A stretch of DNA of 64,000 bases from Antitrichia curtipendula (lineage: Eukaryota; Streptophyta; Bryopsida; Hypnales; Leucodontaceae): assembly GCA_951230915.1 (NCBI GenBank), contig OX579638.1, forward strand, positions 30,604,322 to 30,668,321, written 5' to 3'. The position numbers and the translations under genes were made by a program. Positions 45,340-57,288 of this stretch are shown here, one piece after another (within the stretch, counting starts at the first letter, position 1; each line of letters starts with the position of its first letter). The notes under the pieces are model-generated. The model worked only from the letters and a program-made list of their open reading frames with translations. It was not told the DNA's origin and did not search any database.

Positions 45340-46630
45340 AGAGAATAATAATTGGCAGCAGCAGAAGCACTTCCCTAAATGCAAGTAGACACCTCTGCAT
45401 TGTAGGCAACTCAAATTTGTTTGTCTCTTTCTGAAGCAGAAGCAACAGCTTTGTCATCTATTGGTTTGCACAAGATTGTGCACTACTGGTGCTGCTAGAC
45501 AAAATTGCAAAACACATCCCCTCCTCTGCATCCAAGGCTTACAAAGTGCCTCCGCTAAAAGAAATTGAAAATCAAGACAAGCCATTGCTTCTTGCACTAG
45601 GTACTCACATATTGTCTTGTACAAGATGTAGGAATTCACCACAGAGGTATCCAATAGAAAAAAGAATAATTTGTGCCACCAATTCTGACTCCTCGCTTGC
45701 GAGGAGTACGCCATTCTTGTTTGATCTGCCACATCTATGCTCCTCATAAAGTTGGTGTAGCCTTTGTGCACTAGAGATTTCTCAATGTTTGTTTCTACGC
45801 TACATACTCTACACGGGACAATTAGTCAATCTTCTCCCAATTGAGACAATGGAGTGAAAAATGAAGAAAGAAACAAAACAACTTTCTTGCCCACCTACAC
45901 TATACAAGAGACTTTCTGACTATTGTGCATACGCCAACCAATGGTTCCTTGGAGCTCATTTGTAAAGGGTAGCTTTTGGGCAAGGGCTTGCAACAGCCCA
46001 ACACAATTACGCGCTACAGTCTCTGCTCCAGGTCCAAAAGCAACTTCACCAAAGCGAAGTAGTTGTTAGTGACACTGACATGCCGACATGATTTAGTCCA
46101 TGTAGTCCTTCCATCAAGTGCATAACCACTTCATACCCAGATTTTACACACCTTCTGTAGACTCTTCTTAATGTGTTTCTTTGAGCAGACCTTATATAAA
46201 CTTTGAAATCATAAATATATTAAACAATAGCATCAACCAAACACTAGATTTCAATGCCCCACTTGGTAGGTTTTTTAATATGTATTGCCTAGTAGGACAA
46301 TATTTGCCTTTGTAACGGACCATGGACTCGTTCACCGTGTCTACATGAATGGAAATTGTTTGTTCCAATACAACCTATGGTTTCGAAGTCTCTTTATCCC
46401 CAACATTAAAATGATTCCCAAAAATGCATGCAACTCTATTGGATTTGAGCCCCCACCAAAATGGTCCGCCCATTAGAAGTAGTATCTTGGGGTCTACCTT
46501 GCTTGCATATTGATTTGTCTCATCGCATAATGTGGTCAAAGCCATGTCATTCAAAAATTGCCCAAACAAAGTAAACTTTGTTGGCATAAGCCGATATGGA
46601 AATGATGGGCCACTAGTTGGACCCATGAAT
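45340..46630 (-). pseudogene. piggyBac-family transposase (DDE_Tnp_1_7), decayed
   Basis: Minus-strand segments in family order, joined across stops and frameshifts: MALTTLCDETNQYASK (about 46530), HAFLGIILMLGIKRL (about 46381-46428), NESMVRYKGKYC (about 46300), ILKKPTKWGIEI (about 46250), YEVVMHLMEGLHGLNHV (about 46080-46130), TNFMRSIDVADQTRMAY (about 45705-45760), QNWWHKLFFFLLDTSVVNSYI (about 45640-45690), and a C-terminal Cys-rich motif SCLQCRGVYLHLGKCF (about 45365-45415). These correspond to the RNase H-like core and C-terminal zinc-binding tail of piggyBac transposases, which excise and insert at TTAA. Asn stands where the first catalytic Asp (DESM) is expected, the second Asp is lost and the third (VD/VAD region) is kept. 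Inactive. Identification confident, limits approximate. Confidence 0.85.
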
Positions 46631-47620
46631 CGGATGAGATCATGGACATATGTAATGTGTGCTCAAAGGGTCCTTGTTTCCTCGTGAGAGAAATGCACAA
46701 AAGCTGCAACTTCCACACACGTTGCGACATAACTGCGACATCTAAGAATATCCTTTGTATCTCTGGCAGACTGAGCGGATCTACGCCTATTCAAAGCGGC
46801 AACATTGTTGTAACCAACGGATGGGCCACTATTCACTAGGTGATCACTTTGTCTACTAGGCCTAGATTTAGGTTCTTCTTTTGTTTTTCTTGCAAATTAT
46901 CATGGGGCACATGCTACCAACTCCTTTACTAGTGCCACAATCTTTAACTACTAGTAGTGAAATGTTCTCTTGAATCGCTGAGCCTAACGTAGTGGTCATT
47001 GAAATTTTGTTAGACGCCATTGGCAAAGCACGTCTACATTCTTGAACGTGCTTGTTTTGGCGCCAATGCAAGTTGTAATGGCTGTTTCTTTTCTGACAGT
47101 AGGACTACCACTTCCCTTGCTTATAGGAGTAGAAGTATTGATGGGCGAGAAGCGTCTGGCGGATGGAAAGTGCTGGACATTTTGGAGGTCGCAAGCATTG
47201 GCAAGGAGGAGTTTTGCTTCTCAAAGCATGGGAGAAGCGCATGCAAGTATTCCAATTGCGGTGGCTGGCGGTCTTCTTCATCACTAAGGTACACGGCATT
47301 GCAATTGGGAAGTTTGAGCACTTCATTTTCCTTTGTCGTCAACATTGTCCAAAAGCACTTGTTTGAATAGGTTGCTGAAGCCTAGAAGTTGGGATAGTTG
47401 ATCCCCAGACTTTCCATCATTTTGTTGCTCATGCCGGTGACTAAGAAGTTCTTGTGTTCTACAATCACCCATGTACATAGGACCAATACCTGCTCTTGAT
47501 GGACATCCTCTAGAACTGTTGCGGAAGAGATTTTTGTCAGCATCATTGATAGATGGAGGTTCTTTGATATTCAAGTAGAAAAATGCGAAACCGCAATGGA
47601 AGCCAAGTGAACAGCCTTGC
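46631..47620 (-). other. N-terminal side of the piggyBac-like gene, no clear domain
   Basis: Several overlapping open frames of 60-116 codons occur on both strands, none recognisable. The minus-strand segments may include the disordered N-terminus of the transposase. The sequence ends where the large inverted repeat begins. Confidence 0.35.
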
Positions 47621-48779
47621 AAATTCCTACATTTATTTCTAGAAATGATTTTGTCAATTATCTAATTTAACCTTGGCCCCCAAGAATGGAGATTCCTAAG
47701 GGCCAATGAAATAAAATAGAATATTCTTCATATATCATTGTCTAAGGGCCTATTTACACCCAAATTTTGGAGGGTTGGAGCCCCCCCAAATGGAATGTTT
47801 TGATTGGAAGATAGCTATGGATCCAAAGCAAAGACCCAATCAAAACACTCCATTTAGGGGGGCTCCAACCCCCCAAAATTTGGGTGTAAACAAGCCCTAA
47901 ATTTCCAAGGTTACTACTAACTAGCTTTTGTAGACTTCATAACTTCAAACCATTTTAGAAAGAGAATTGGAAACTAACAATTGAACAAGATTGTTGCTTG
48001 AAACACCTACGATTTTTGTCTCAAAATGGCCTATTTCAATAATTATTGTGATTTTTGGAATAATTTTCTTAAATAAAATAAAATATGGATAATTTGGAAA
48101 GCATTCAAAATAATATTTGTGTATGTGTGAAAATTCAAACCTAGAAAAATTTAACTTTAAAAGTTATTAACAAGAAAAGAACAATGGAAAATGCAAAAAA
48201 AATAGGTACTTTGATGTTAAATTTTTAGAAAACAGTAAGAGAATCCAAAAAAATAAGCTTAAAATTTTATTTTTTCCTAACTTGAAGATGCCCCTTTTAT
48301 CATTTGCATCTATGGAAAAAAATTGTATACTCTATACTTGCACAAAGGTAGTGCACTTTGAGCACATGTAAAAGGTGGACACTTTATTATTTCTAGAAAA
48401 TCTCTTTGTGGTCTTGTGTAACTTTGATAAAAGTTTTTGTCTTCTAATTTTGACCTTCAAATTTGCATTTTTGGGTCAAAAATAGTACTACTCCAGAATA
48501 GCAAAAGTAAACATTCAATTAGGGGCTATTTATTAAAAAAAAATTTAAAAACTCAATGTCTACAACCATTGTATGTACTTTCATTTAAAATGTCATATAA
48601 AATTGACATATGACAAAAAAGTTTATAAGCAAAAAAACACTTGTCTAAGGCCAAGAGGACAAAAATAAGACAAGTGTTTCTTGCAATCAACAAACAATAA
48701 GATGAATTCATATAAATCTAATCAAGTATAAATATTAATGAATAACTTTCAACCAATGGCAAGTCTCCTAGTTTGCAAA
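47621..48779. repeat. Large inverted repeat, left arm (1159 bp)
   Basis: Starts AAATTCCTACATTTATTTCT and ends GTCTCCTAGTTTGCAAA. It is the reverse complement of 52302-53460 with about ten differences seen by eye, roughly 99% identity, and exactly the same length. The interior is AT-rich and non-coding and contains a Tourist-like MITE. No target duplication is seen at the outer edges and the arm ends are not TIR-like, so this looks like an inverted duplication rather than a simple transposon terminus. Confidence 0.93.
47746..47897. mobile_element. Tourist-like (PIF/Harbinger) MITE, 152 bp
   Basis: Terminal inverted repeats GGGCCTATTTACACCC and GGGCTTGTTTACACCC extend about 60 bp (CAAATTTTGG, GGTTGGAGCCCCCC, AATGGA). 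It is flanked by TAA on both sides (47743-47745, 47898-47900), the PIF/Harbinger target length. It lies inside the left arm of the large inverted repeat. Confidence 0.85.
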
Positions 48780-51700
48780 GTCCTTGATTTGAAGTTTAGC
48801 CACAATCATTGAACTTGCAATTTGTAGTGGGGATGTTTACTCGAAAATGATGGGATGATTTACTTGAACAAGTTAACCAAAAAACTGTGGACAATACATG
48901 TCTCAATGGTAAGTGGGTTAGTTTTTATTTAGAATAGTTTTTTTCTTCCTTGTTTGACATTGCGATTAAAAATATCCTTCTAAATTTTGCAATACTTATT
49001 AGATTGACTTTAAACAAAGCTTTACATGCCGATTAGAATGATTAGCATCCACATTCAAACAATATCTAGCAAAAATTGCAAACTATAAAGTCAACAAAGT
49101 TTGCCCGTATTCTAAAAAACAAAGTGGACTTTTTAGTCCTTTGGGGGATGAAGCATTCCATGTTAGTTGCAATAATTCCAATAAAATAAAGTAAACAATA
49201 TTTTGACTTGCCTACTTTGCAAATAATTCTCAAAACCGTTATAAACATCACACAGTATGTACTGGATTGACTTGAAACAAATCTTTGCGTATTGAACATG
49301 ATGATTAAGATCAATTCTAAAATTTTCACAACTTTTTTTAATAACATTAATTTACGAAAGACTACCTAAATTTGTCAAAGATCCAAAGCTCCTTAGCCCT
49401 AAGGGGTTAATAGGTATAAAATCTTGTTGAAGAGTAAAAGAAGATTAATTGTTAGGCATGTAATTTCTGGATCACTACCTAAATAATCTATGGATTTAAA
49501 AACCATAGTACCATTGTCTCTTGAGAGGACAAAAGAAAGTATGGTAGGTTCCTATAATCTCATTTTTTGCTAAAAATTTTTGAATTTCTTTTTAAGACAA
49601 AAAAACACATTAGCTTCTTGAAAATGTAATTTTTTTTTTCAATTGGTACTTGAGAACAAAATTTATGCCATTTTGAGCTCAAATTTAGGTTTCTTGACAA
49701 AACCTTAAATAGATGGCCTATTTGGATTAGAATTTAGAATTTTGATGCTTGTTATGTGTGGGTTTTATGTCTTTTTGTTAATTGTTTGATTGTTTATAGC
49801 CTAATTTGGTAGTATTTGTGTATATTTTTACCCATTTGAGAATGTTGTTTTATGAGAAGTAAGCCTAGTTGGAGGTGAGGGCTGGATGGTCTAGTTGGTG
49901 AATGAGGTTATCAAATTGGAATGACTTACGTAAAGGCAGATTGAGGAAATAAAGTGAATAGTTTGAGGTCAGATTTTGTCCTAGTTGGAGGGTGTTGTTC
50001 AAGTTGCCAAGCTGGTGGGTAAAGGGGTTATTTTATTTGGAATGAATGTGCTGCCAATTTGGAAATTTAGTCATTTTAGTTGCATTTCTAATTGTTGGCG
50101 GATGTGTAGTTCCAAATTGGATAGTTGCTGGTGGTTAGGTTGTCTTCTTCATTCTGATAACTGCTGCCTTTTTTCCTATTAGGGGGTTCTTCTTCATTTT
50201 TCTTTTACCCACTTGGAAAGAAAGCTCGATTCATGTCCCAGTCCAATTGACTATGTATTTTTGTGTTTTTTGTATGCTTGTGAGTGAGAATATGGTAATG
50301 GAGGGATGGAAGGACGAAGTAAATTTGTGGTGAGAAGTGCTATTTGATTGATGTGATTGGAATGTCTAAGTTGGTTGTTGTGATGCACTGAGTGAAATCT
50401 AATTGAATGTGTTATAGTCAGTAAACGATTTGTAACGATGATTCGATCACCAATTCAGAAACAATATAAAAGTATTCTCAACCAAATTGGTGTATTGTGA
50501 TAGAAGTGTGGTGTGTATGCATATTTGAAATTGTGTAGAATTGAGAAATGATGTAATGTGAATTATAGTTGTATGGAGAGATGAAATCAATATGTTGATG
50601 TAGAAGTGATCTGTGAGCCTAATTGAAAATTTGTGATCATGTCAGTGTGTGTTTAGTCCAGCCAAGTAGGATATTGAATTATGAATGTATGTCAAAATGA
50701 GAAGTCCAAGTTCATTTGGAGTCGTGTATTGTTGTAGTGAAGTCTGTTGGAATTTCAAGTTGGATTATTGAATTTAAGTTGAGATATTTTGATTTTTGAT
50801 ATAGATTTCCTACTATTAGCATAGATTCCCTACTTAACCGTCTCCCTTGGAATGAACTTATTATAATAAATGGGTAATTTTCAAATAGGTCATTATTCTC
50901 TTTCAACACCTCCCTCCAAAAAAATTGAAATAATTTGTTTTTGTTTTTGTTTCTCATAGGTTGTATTTTTGTTTACATGAAAAGCTTTCATTTATTTCAT
51001 TTGGATTAGTGATGTGAAAGTTATAGAACTTTTTGATTTCTAGGCCAATCATAGAAACTCTTTAAGAAAATAATATATTAGATTCATTTCTTAACTCAAT
51101 TTAATTCCATCTTAGAGCTATCAATGATCAATATCTTTCTTCAATCTTTGACCTACTTGTACTTAGTAATTTTTAAAAGAATGAAAATCAAGTTAACTTT
51201 TTTAACTCCTAAAGGACCAAGGCCTTTATTTTGCCAAAAAACACTCAAAATTACCATTTCTATTGCAAAGAGTAAAAAAATTGATTTTTTTAAAATTTTA
51301 AATTTTTTTGCATATCTAACTATAGGATCTTACACCTAATTAGTATAAAAATGTGTGGAACAAATTTCAAATTTTTTGACCGCATAGATTGCAAGATATT
51401 TGTATTTAAGGTAGAAAAAACAAGTTTTTTTGCACATTGTGGATTTGCGAACTGGATTATTTGACTTTGAACCTTCTTAACTTAAATTTCTTCACTATTT
51501 AATTTTGAAGTTTAAATCTTTGTAGTGGGGAATTGACTTGAGAGTCTTGAAAGAAAAAAAATTCAAAAAAAATTTAGTTTTCATTTTTTTTAAATTGTTA
51601 AGTAGAAGTAGGTATGAGATAGAAGGAAGATCTGAATTTTAAATATCTCTAAGATGGAATTAAATGCACTAATTCCAGTAGTAAGATTGTTCTAGTAAGC

Positions 51701-52301
51701 AAACTAAACCACGTGGAACTTTTTTTTTTGATAAGTTGTAAAAACTACATTCAAAAATGAATCTTACGTGTTATTTTTTCACAAAATTGCTTAGATTGCC
51801 TGAAAAACAAGATTGTCCATAACTTTTACATCACTTATTCAATTGAAATGAATCAAAGCTTTTACATCTATATAAAAATATGAGAAAAAAATTGAAAAAA
51901 AGAAACCCAAATTTTCAAATTTTTTGTTGCCCGATCTCCCTTGTTTGTTGTTGTTGTTGTTGCATTCATCCTAAAATTGAAATGAGTTCTAATGAACTTA
52001 CTCTTTGAAATATACAAATTATTAACCGGACCTATGATTGGTGGGAATATATAACTTTTAGCTTGAGTTCTAAGCTTGCAACATAAGCTTAGAGCATGTC
52101 AAGTATGGTAGTTCATCTTTCTAAGCCCGCTTTGATGTTTGGGGATGAAAAGTTAGGAATGATAAATATGTGGTCACTTTGAAATATTTCTTTTGACAAT
52201 GTAAAATTGCATTTTTGTGGGTGTTTTGCAACTTTGCCAAATGTCACTAGTCATCTTCAAAATTGTACATTGACATCATCAATGATGACACACTTTTTGC
52301 T
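48780..52301. other. Spacer of the large inverted repeat
   Basis: 3.5 kb of AT-rich, non-coding DNA. A piggyBac-like edge reads CCTTAGCCCTAAGGGG before TTAA near 49406-49409. A second terminus, TTAACTCCTAAAGGACC, begins at 51202. Between 50890 and 51900 two diverged copies of one repeat face each other (TTTCTCATAGGTTG near 50950, inverted near 51890). No gene recognised. Confidence 0.5.
51202..51960. repeat. AT-rich dispersed repeat, copy B
   Basis: Inverted homologue of 28870-29668, starting at a TTAA followed by CTCCTAAAGGACCAAGG. Shared motifs include ACTCAAAATTACCATTTC, AGATTGCAAGATATTTG and TAGTAAGCAAACTAAACCA. It may be an old piggyBac-like element; the other terminus was not resolved. 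Confidence 0.6.
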
Positions 52302-53460
52302 TTTGCAAACTAGGAGACTTGCCATTGGTTGAAAGTTATTCATTAATATTTATACTTGATTAGACTTATATGAATTCATCTTATTGTTTGTTGATTGCAA
52401 GAAACACTTGTCTTATTTTTGTCCTCTTAGCCTTAGACAAGTGTTTTTTTGCTTATAAACTTTTTTGTCATATGTCAATTTTATATGACATTTTAAATGA
52501 AAGTACATACAATGGTTGTAGACATTGAGTTTTTAAAATTTTTTTTAATAAATAGCCCCTTATTGAATGTTTACTTTTGCTATTCTGGAGTAGTACTATT
52601 TTTGACCCAAAAATGCAAATTTGAAGGTCAAAATTAGAAGACAAAAACTTTTATCAAAGTTACACAAGACCACAAAGAGATTTTCTAGAAATAATAAAGT
52701 GTCCACCTTTTACATGTGCTCAAAGTGCACTACCTTTGTGCAAGTATAGAGTATACAATTTTTTTCCATAGATGCAAATGATAAAAGGGGCATCTTCAAG
52801 TTAGGAAAAAATAAAATTTTAAGCTTATTTTTTTGGATTCTCTTACTATTTTCTAAAAATTTAACATCAAAGTACCTATTTTTTTTGCATTTTCCATTGT
52901 TCTTTTCTTGTTAATAACTTTTAAAGTTAAATTTTTCTAGGTTTGAATTTTCACACATACACAAATATTATTTTGAATGCTTTCCAAATTATCCATATTT
53001 TATTTTATTTAAGAAAATTATTCCAAAAATCACAATAATTATTGAAATAGGCCATTTTGAGACAAAAATCGTAGGTGTTTCAAGCAACAATCTTGTTCAA
53101 TTGTTAGTTTCCAATTCTCTTTCTAAAATGGTTTGAAGTTATGAAGTCTACAAAAGCTAGTTAGTAGTAACCTTGGAAATTTAGGGCTTGTTTACACCCA
53201 AATTTTGGGGGGTTGGAGCCCCCCTAAATGGAGTGTTTTGATTGGATCTTTGCTTTGGATCCATAGCTATCTTCCAATCAAAACATTCCATTTGAGGGGG
53301 CTCCAACCCCAAAAAATTTGGGTGTAAATAGGCCCTTAGACAATGATATATGAAGAATATTCTATTTTATTTCATTGGCCCTTAGGAATCTCCATTCTTG
53401 GGGGCCAAGGTTAAATTAGATAATTGACAAAATCATTTCTAGAAATAAATGTAGGAATTT
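52302..53460. repeat. Large inverted repeat, right arm (1159 bp)
   Basis: Reverse complement of 47621-48779. Both arms carry the same MITE at the corresponding place, so the MITE inserted before the duplication. Differences are mainly single substitutions in the MITE and in A/T runs. Confidence 0.93.
53184..53335. mobile_element. Tourist-like MITE, second copy
   Basis: The mirror copy of 47746-47897, same length. Flanked by TTA on both sides (53181-53183, 53336-53338), the reverse complement of the TAA duplication in the left arm. Confidence 0.85.
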
Positions 53461-56211
53461 TTGAGAAATCGTTTTTTTAAACATTTTGAACAAGGAGAAG
53501 AATCATGTCAAAATATTCCTGTTTAATACATTTGTCCAAACTTTTTTTCCAAATTAAAAATTATATTTTTAAGAAAAAATGTCAACTTTGACTACAAGGT
53601 ATAATAGTAGCCTTGTTGAATAATGTTTTGGATGAAGTTGTATCTATAGAGTGTTTTAGTGTCATGCATTGGTGTTGTTTTCTTATTTGCACAAGTTTGA
53701 TCACTAGATAATGAAGCCTAGGGAGTGACTATTTAGTTATTCTTATAGCACATTCTCTACATTGCAAAATGATTTTCTGGTTGGACAAAATGTTTGGGAT
53801 TTTTTTGTAGAAATTAATGTTATTTCAACCCTTTTGAGTTGTAAGTAGAGTTCAGTGCACTCCCATTATTTGCCTTGTTCTAAGACTTTGAGTTTCAAAG
53901 TCCTTTCAAAGAGTAGCATTAAACCTTACATGAGATTTTGATGTATTGGCTTAATCAAACTTCACTAGATTTCTACATTAAAACAGACATTTAAAAAATT
54001 AGCTATTTTTCATACATATTAATATATATCTAAAATTCAATCTCATTTTTTATAATTGAAATTATCAAATTGATTTTTATAAGATTTTTTAAAGTTTTTT
54101 AAAATAAAAATCATGATAATTACAAAAATGCTTAAAATGGTGTAAAATCTATAACTTAAAAGATGAAAATAATAGTGACAAACATCATGGTGTAATCAAT
54201 GATGTACTCCTTGAGCTCACCCCAAGTGAAATTCAATAGAAAAAGTTCAAAAGTGGTGTATTTATAGTTTTCAAGATGCTATAGATTTTCAAAGTGTCAC
54301 AAAATTATAATTTTAACAATTTCAAAAATAAAATAAAATGGAATGAAAAGTAGATTATTAGAGCTACATTTTCTTAATGAAGCTTAAAACACTTAAAATC
54401 AAGAACTATGTGAAAATATAGGTTTTGACTTTCAAAATGCTTGTGGTGGGGGCTTGCAGTGTCTGCTAAGGTTTAACCCCTTTGGTTGATCCTTTCTCGA
54501 ATTTTGGTACACTTTTGCTTATATCTTTGTACAAAAATATCATTTATTGCAATTTCATGAAATTGATCATTAAATAAGCTTGTCTTAAATTCAACATTCA
54601 AACATTACATTGGATGAATGAGAAATTAGTTGGACTAAACAATGCCTACAAACAAGCCCTCCGTTCATCGTTCAAAATATGGACATTAGATAGCTTCAGA
54701 GTTATCTTATTGCAATAAAATTAAGGGGAACTGGAAGATCATTTTGAGACAGCAGGAGTAGTTAAGACAAGGGTTATTGTATGATTGCAGAGAGGAGCAG
54801 TGACTGAGTGCAAATCATTATGAAGCTCACTGTTGGAGGTCTTGGAAACAGCGATAATAATGCATCTTGTTGGGAAGAGGCTATCGGCACTACAGGAAGC
54901 GTACCTTGGAAACAGACACAACTCTGACTACCGCTACTGTATCGAATCTGACCCTTGTAGACTTGAGAAGAAAAGGTCCAAAGTCCAGTCTGTGCTTTAC
55001 TTGGACTTTTGGACCATTTTCTCAGATGGCTAACAAGGTTGCTAAATGTGCTAAAACTTCCGAGATTTCACACATGTTTTTGCAATCAGTGGTTAACTTA
55101 AACTAATTTAGTCAGGCGTAATTCGGATCACTGGGAGCACAATTGGGCAATCCCATGCATGCAAAAAACGTCAAAGGGTAATCAGCTTTGTTGCCTGCTA
55201 GCCTCTGATTCATACATCTTGAGCTTCATTATTGTTTCCTGGCTTGCTCCAATCATACAGTCCGTTCAGTTGCAGCTGGAAACTCACCCTGCCATTCTCG
55301 CCTGATTCCGTCGTCGTCGTCTTCGTCCTATTGAAATCTAGTTTCTTGGAGTCCGGCCATAGCCAGCCTCATCGATCTCAGCTTGGAGAGGAGCAATGAG
55401 GAAGAGATCGATCGACTATGCGTTGAGATGAATGAACTCGATCAGCATTTCTAGACATTAACCCGATTTCGTCCGTCACTGGCTGAATTCTAGCTGCTCC
55501 GATCCAGGATACGCATGCAAACTGTTTGTAGTGATCAATCTGATTGCGTTCGAATTCGAATGGGAATTGTAGTGGTCATTCGAAAGTTTAACGTCGATTT
55601 GTGAAGAGTTCAGTGTCGGTGCATGCTCAGATCGATCTTAGGTTTTGTCGACCGGCGATATACGTATCGTGGGTGATTGAGGAGGGGTGATGCTGGTAGG
55701 TGACAACTATGATACTCTTCGAATTAGAACAGCGAAGTGTGGAGTGGTTGTTGGATTTGCAGGAGCTTAGTGTCCGAACTGTCGAGCACGTCGTGGTGAT
55801 CGCCCTGCTCGAGTGGTACGCCTTCGTGGGAGACGGCGCTTGTTTGGGATGCTTGCAGATTTCCGAGGACTACCACATTTCGACCTAACCAGATGATTTC
55901 CAATAACTAGGAAACAGTGTCCGAATCAGCAAATAGAGTTCAAATCCACGCGTCTGAATTGACATTTTCTTTGCTGATTCGGACATTTTAGTCAATTCGA
56001 ACTAGGACTTGTTGGTTCAGATATTTTTTCTACTAGTGATCGAATCGAGACTTTGTCAATCACGAGTACGAAATCCTGCGGCGATCGAGGCGTAGATGGT
56101 GATGGAGCTCGTAATGGAGGTGAGATTGGGTTGAATTTTATTACTGTAAAGAAGGAGATCTACAGTAGAGTAATGGATCATCGGCATCCTGCGGGCGCAA
56201 GCTTCGCAACA
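53461..56211. other. Intergenic block and 5' region of the membrane-protein gene
   Basis: AT-rich until about 54650. A piggyBac-like terminus TTAACCCCTTTGGTTGATCC is at 54474. Composition then becomes gene-like (54700-56211) without a recognisable domain; the part just upstream is the 5' leader and promoter of the next gene. A 62-codon frame at 55700-55888 is not convincing. Confidence 0.45.
55919..55985. repeat. Perfect 15-bp hairpin in the upstream region
   Basis: GTCCGAATCAGCAAA (55919-55933) is repeated in exact inverted form (55971-55985) around a 37-base loop, about 230-290 bp before the start of the membrane-protein gene. It could lie in the 5' leader or be chance; no known element boundary. 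Confidence 0.6.
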
Positions 56212-57288
56212 ATGGCGGAACCGGCCGATGACGAGGAAGTCGCGCTCGTAGAAATGCAATTGAAGCAATTCGACAGCACGCGCTGGTCAGGATACTCGGA
56301 GCCGCATCCCGGAGTGCAACTGCTCGACATTCTGCAAGAATCCACCACCATTCTCCGGAAACACACCAGCACGCTGCTACCGCTGGCGCTTCTTCTCACA
56401 GTCCCTGTTTCGAGCTTCCTGCTCTCGCACATCCTGCTTCGCCTTCCGTTCATGGACCAGATGGTGGTTTTGCTACAACTGAAAGCGCAAGCACAATTTG
56501 GGCGCCGGTTGCAAGCCGCGAGCTCCCGACGGTTGGCGGAAACCGTGATGTCGAGCGTGATGGACGTGCCGTTCTCGGCGTTATTCTCCCCTCTGCTCAA
56601 GGCTAGCGTGGGCTCCATCGTGGCGTCCACATACGCTCGGAAGAAGCTCAAATTCTCGGAAATATCGATTCTCAAGGCGTTGCGGAAACACGCGTTGGCG
56701 ATTGTGCAGACGTTTCTGTGGACGTGCGCGGTGTACTTCGTCTTCGCCTCGGCCTTCACAGCACTCTTGGGATTTGCAAATGGGTGCGAGATCGACCCAT
56801 TTAGCCTCGTGGTGGTGTCGGTGATGGGCGTGGCGCTCGCGATGGGGATGGCGGTCGCGAACGTGACGTGCAACCTGGCGTACGTGGTGTCGGTGCTGGA
56901 GGGAGCGCACGGGAGACGGGCGCTGGTGGAGAGCGTGAGGTTGCTCAATGGGAAGCTGGAAGTGGCGCTCTTACTGTTCCTGGTGACGAACGTGAATGGT
57001 GCGCTGCTGGACGTTTTGTTTGAGTTTCATGTGCTGCGGAACGGGAATGCGGAGGTCGTGTATGACAAGTACTGGGAAGCGCCATTGCTGGTGGGGATGC
57101 ACGCGTTTGTGCATCTCTTTGATGCCATTATGATTAGTGTCTTGTACTTCTTGTGCAAAGCGTCCGCGGTGCCGGAGAGCCGGGTTAGTGGAGAGATGCA
57201 TCTCGCTGATGCAAACGAGTTGCGCAATGAATTGATGGCGGAGGTGCGATCGCCCTTATCACGAGTATCTCCTTTTGGAGTTCGATGA
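56212..57288 (+). CDS. Plant multi-pass membrane protein of unknown function (six predicted helices)
   Basis: Intronless frame giving 358 residues from the ATG at 56212, whose context AACAATGGC is the plant start consensus. The frame is open from an upstream ATG at 56053 (411 residues) but that extension is not membrane-protein-like. Predicted hydrophobic segments lie at about 54-76, 118-139, 161-188, 197-229, 249-272 and 290-315, with a short acidic N-terminus (AEPADDEEVALVE) and a hydrophilic C-terminus. The opening VQLLDILQESTTILRKH followed by the first helix resembles the plant-specific uncharacterised family that includes Arabidopsis At5g44860/At4g19950. No transport or catalytic motif is visible. 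The codons are GC-rich compared with the flanks, as in the other intact genes here. It ends in TGA. Confidence 0.82.
   Translation: MAEPADDEEVALVEMQLKQFDSTRWSGYSEPHPGVQLLDILQESTTILRKHTSTLLPLALLLTVPVSSFLLSHILLRLPFMDQMVVLLQLKAQAQFGRRLQAASSRRLAETVMSSVMDVPFSALFSPLLKASVGSIVASTYARKKLKFSEISILKALRKHALAIVQTFLWTCAVYFVFASAFTALLGFANGCEIDPFSLVVVSVMGVALAMGMAVANVTCNLAYVVSVLEGAHGRRALVESVRLLNGKLEVALLLFLVTNVNGALLDVLFEFHVLRNGNAEVVYDKYWEAPLLVGMHAFVHLFDAIMISVLYFLCKASAVPESRVSGEMHLADANELRNELMAEVRSPLSRVSPFGVR

Noticed and set aside
56178..56948. 256-codon open frame on the minus strand
   Set aside because: It is antisense to the membrane-protein gene. Its length follows from the GC-biased codons of that gene, and its composition (Ser/Thr/Arg-rich, no domain) is typical of a shadow frame.
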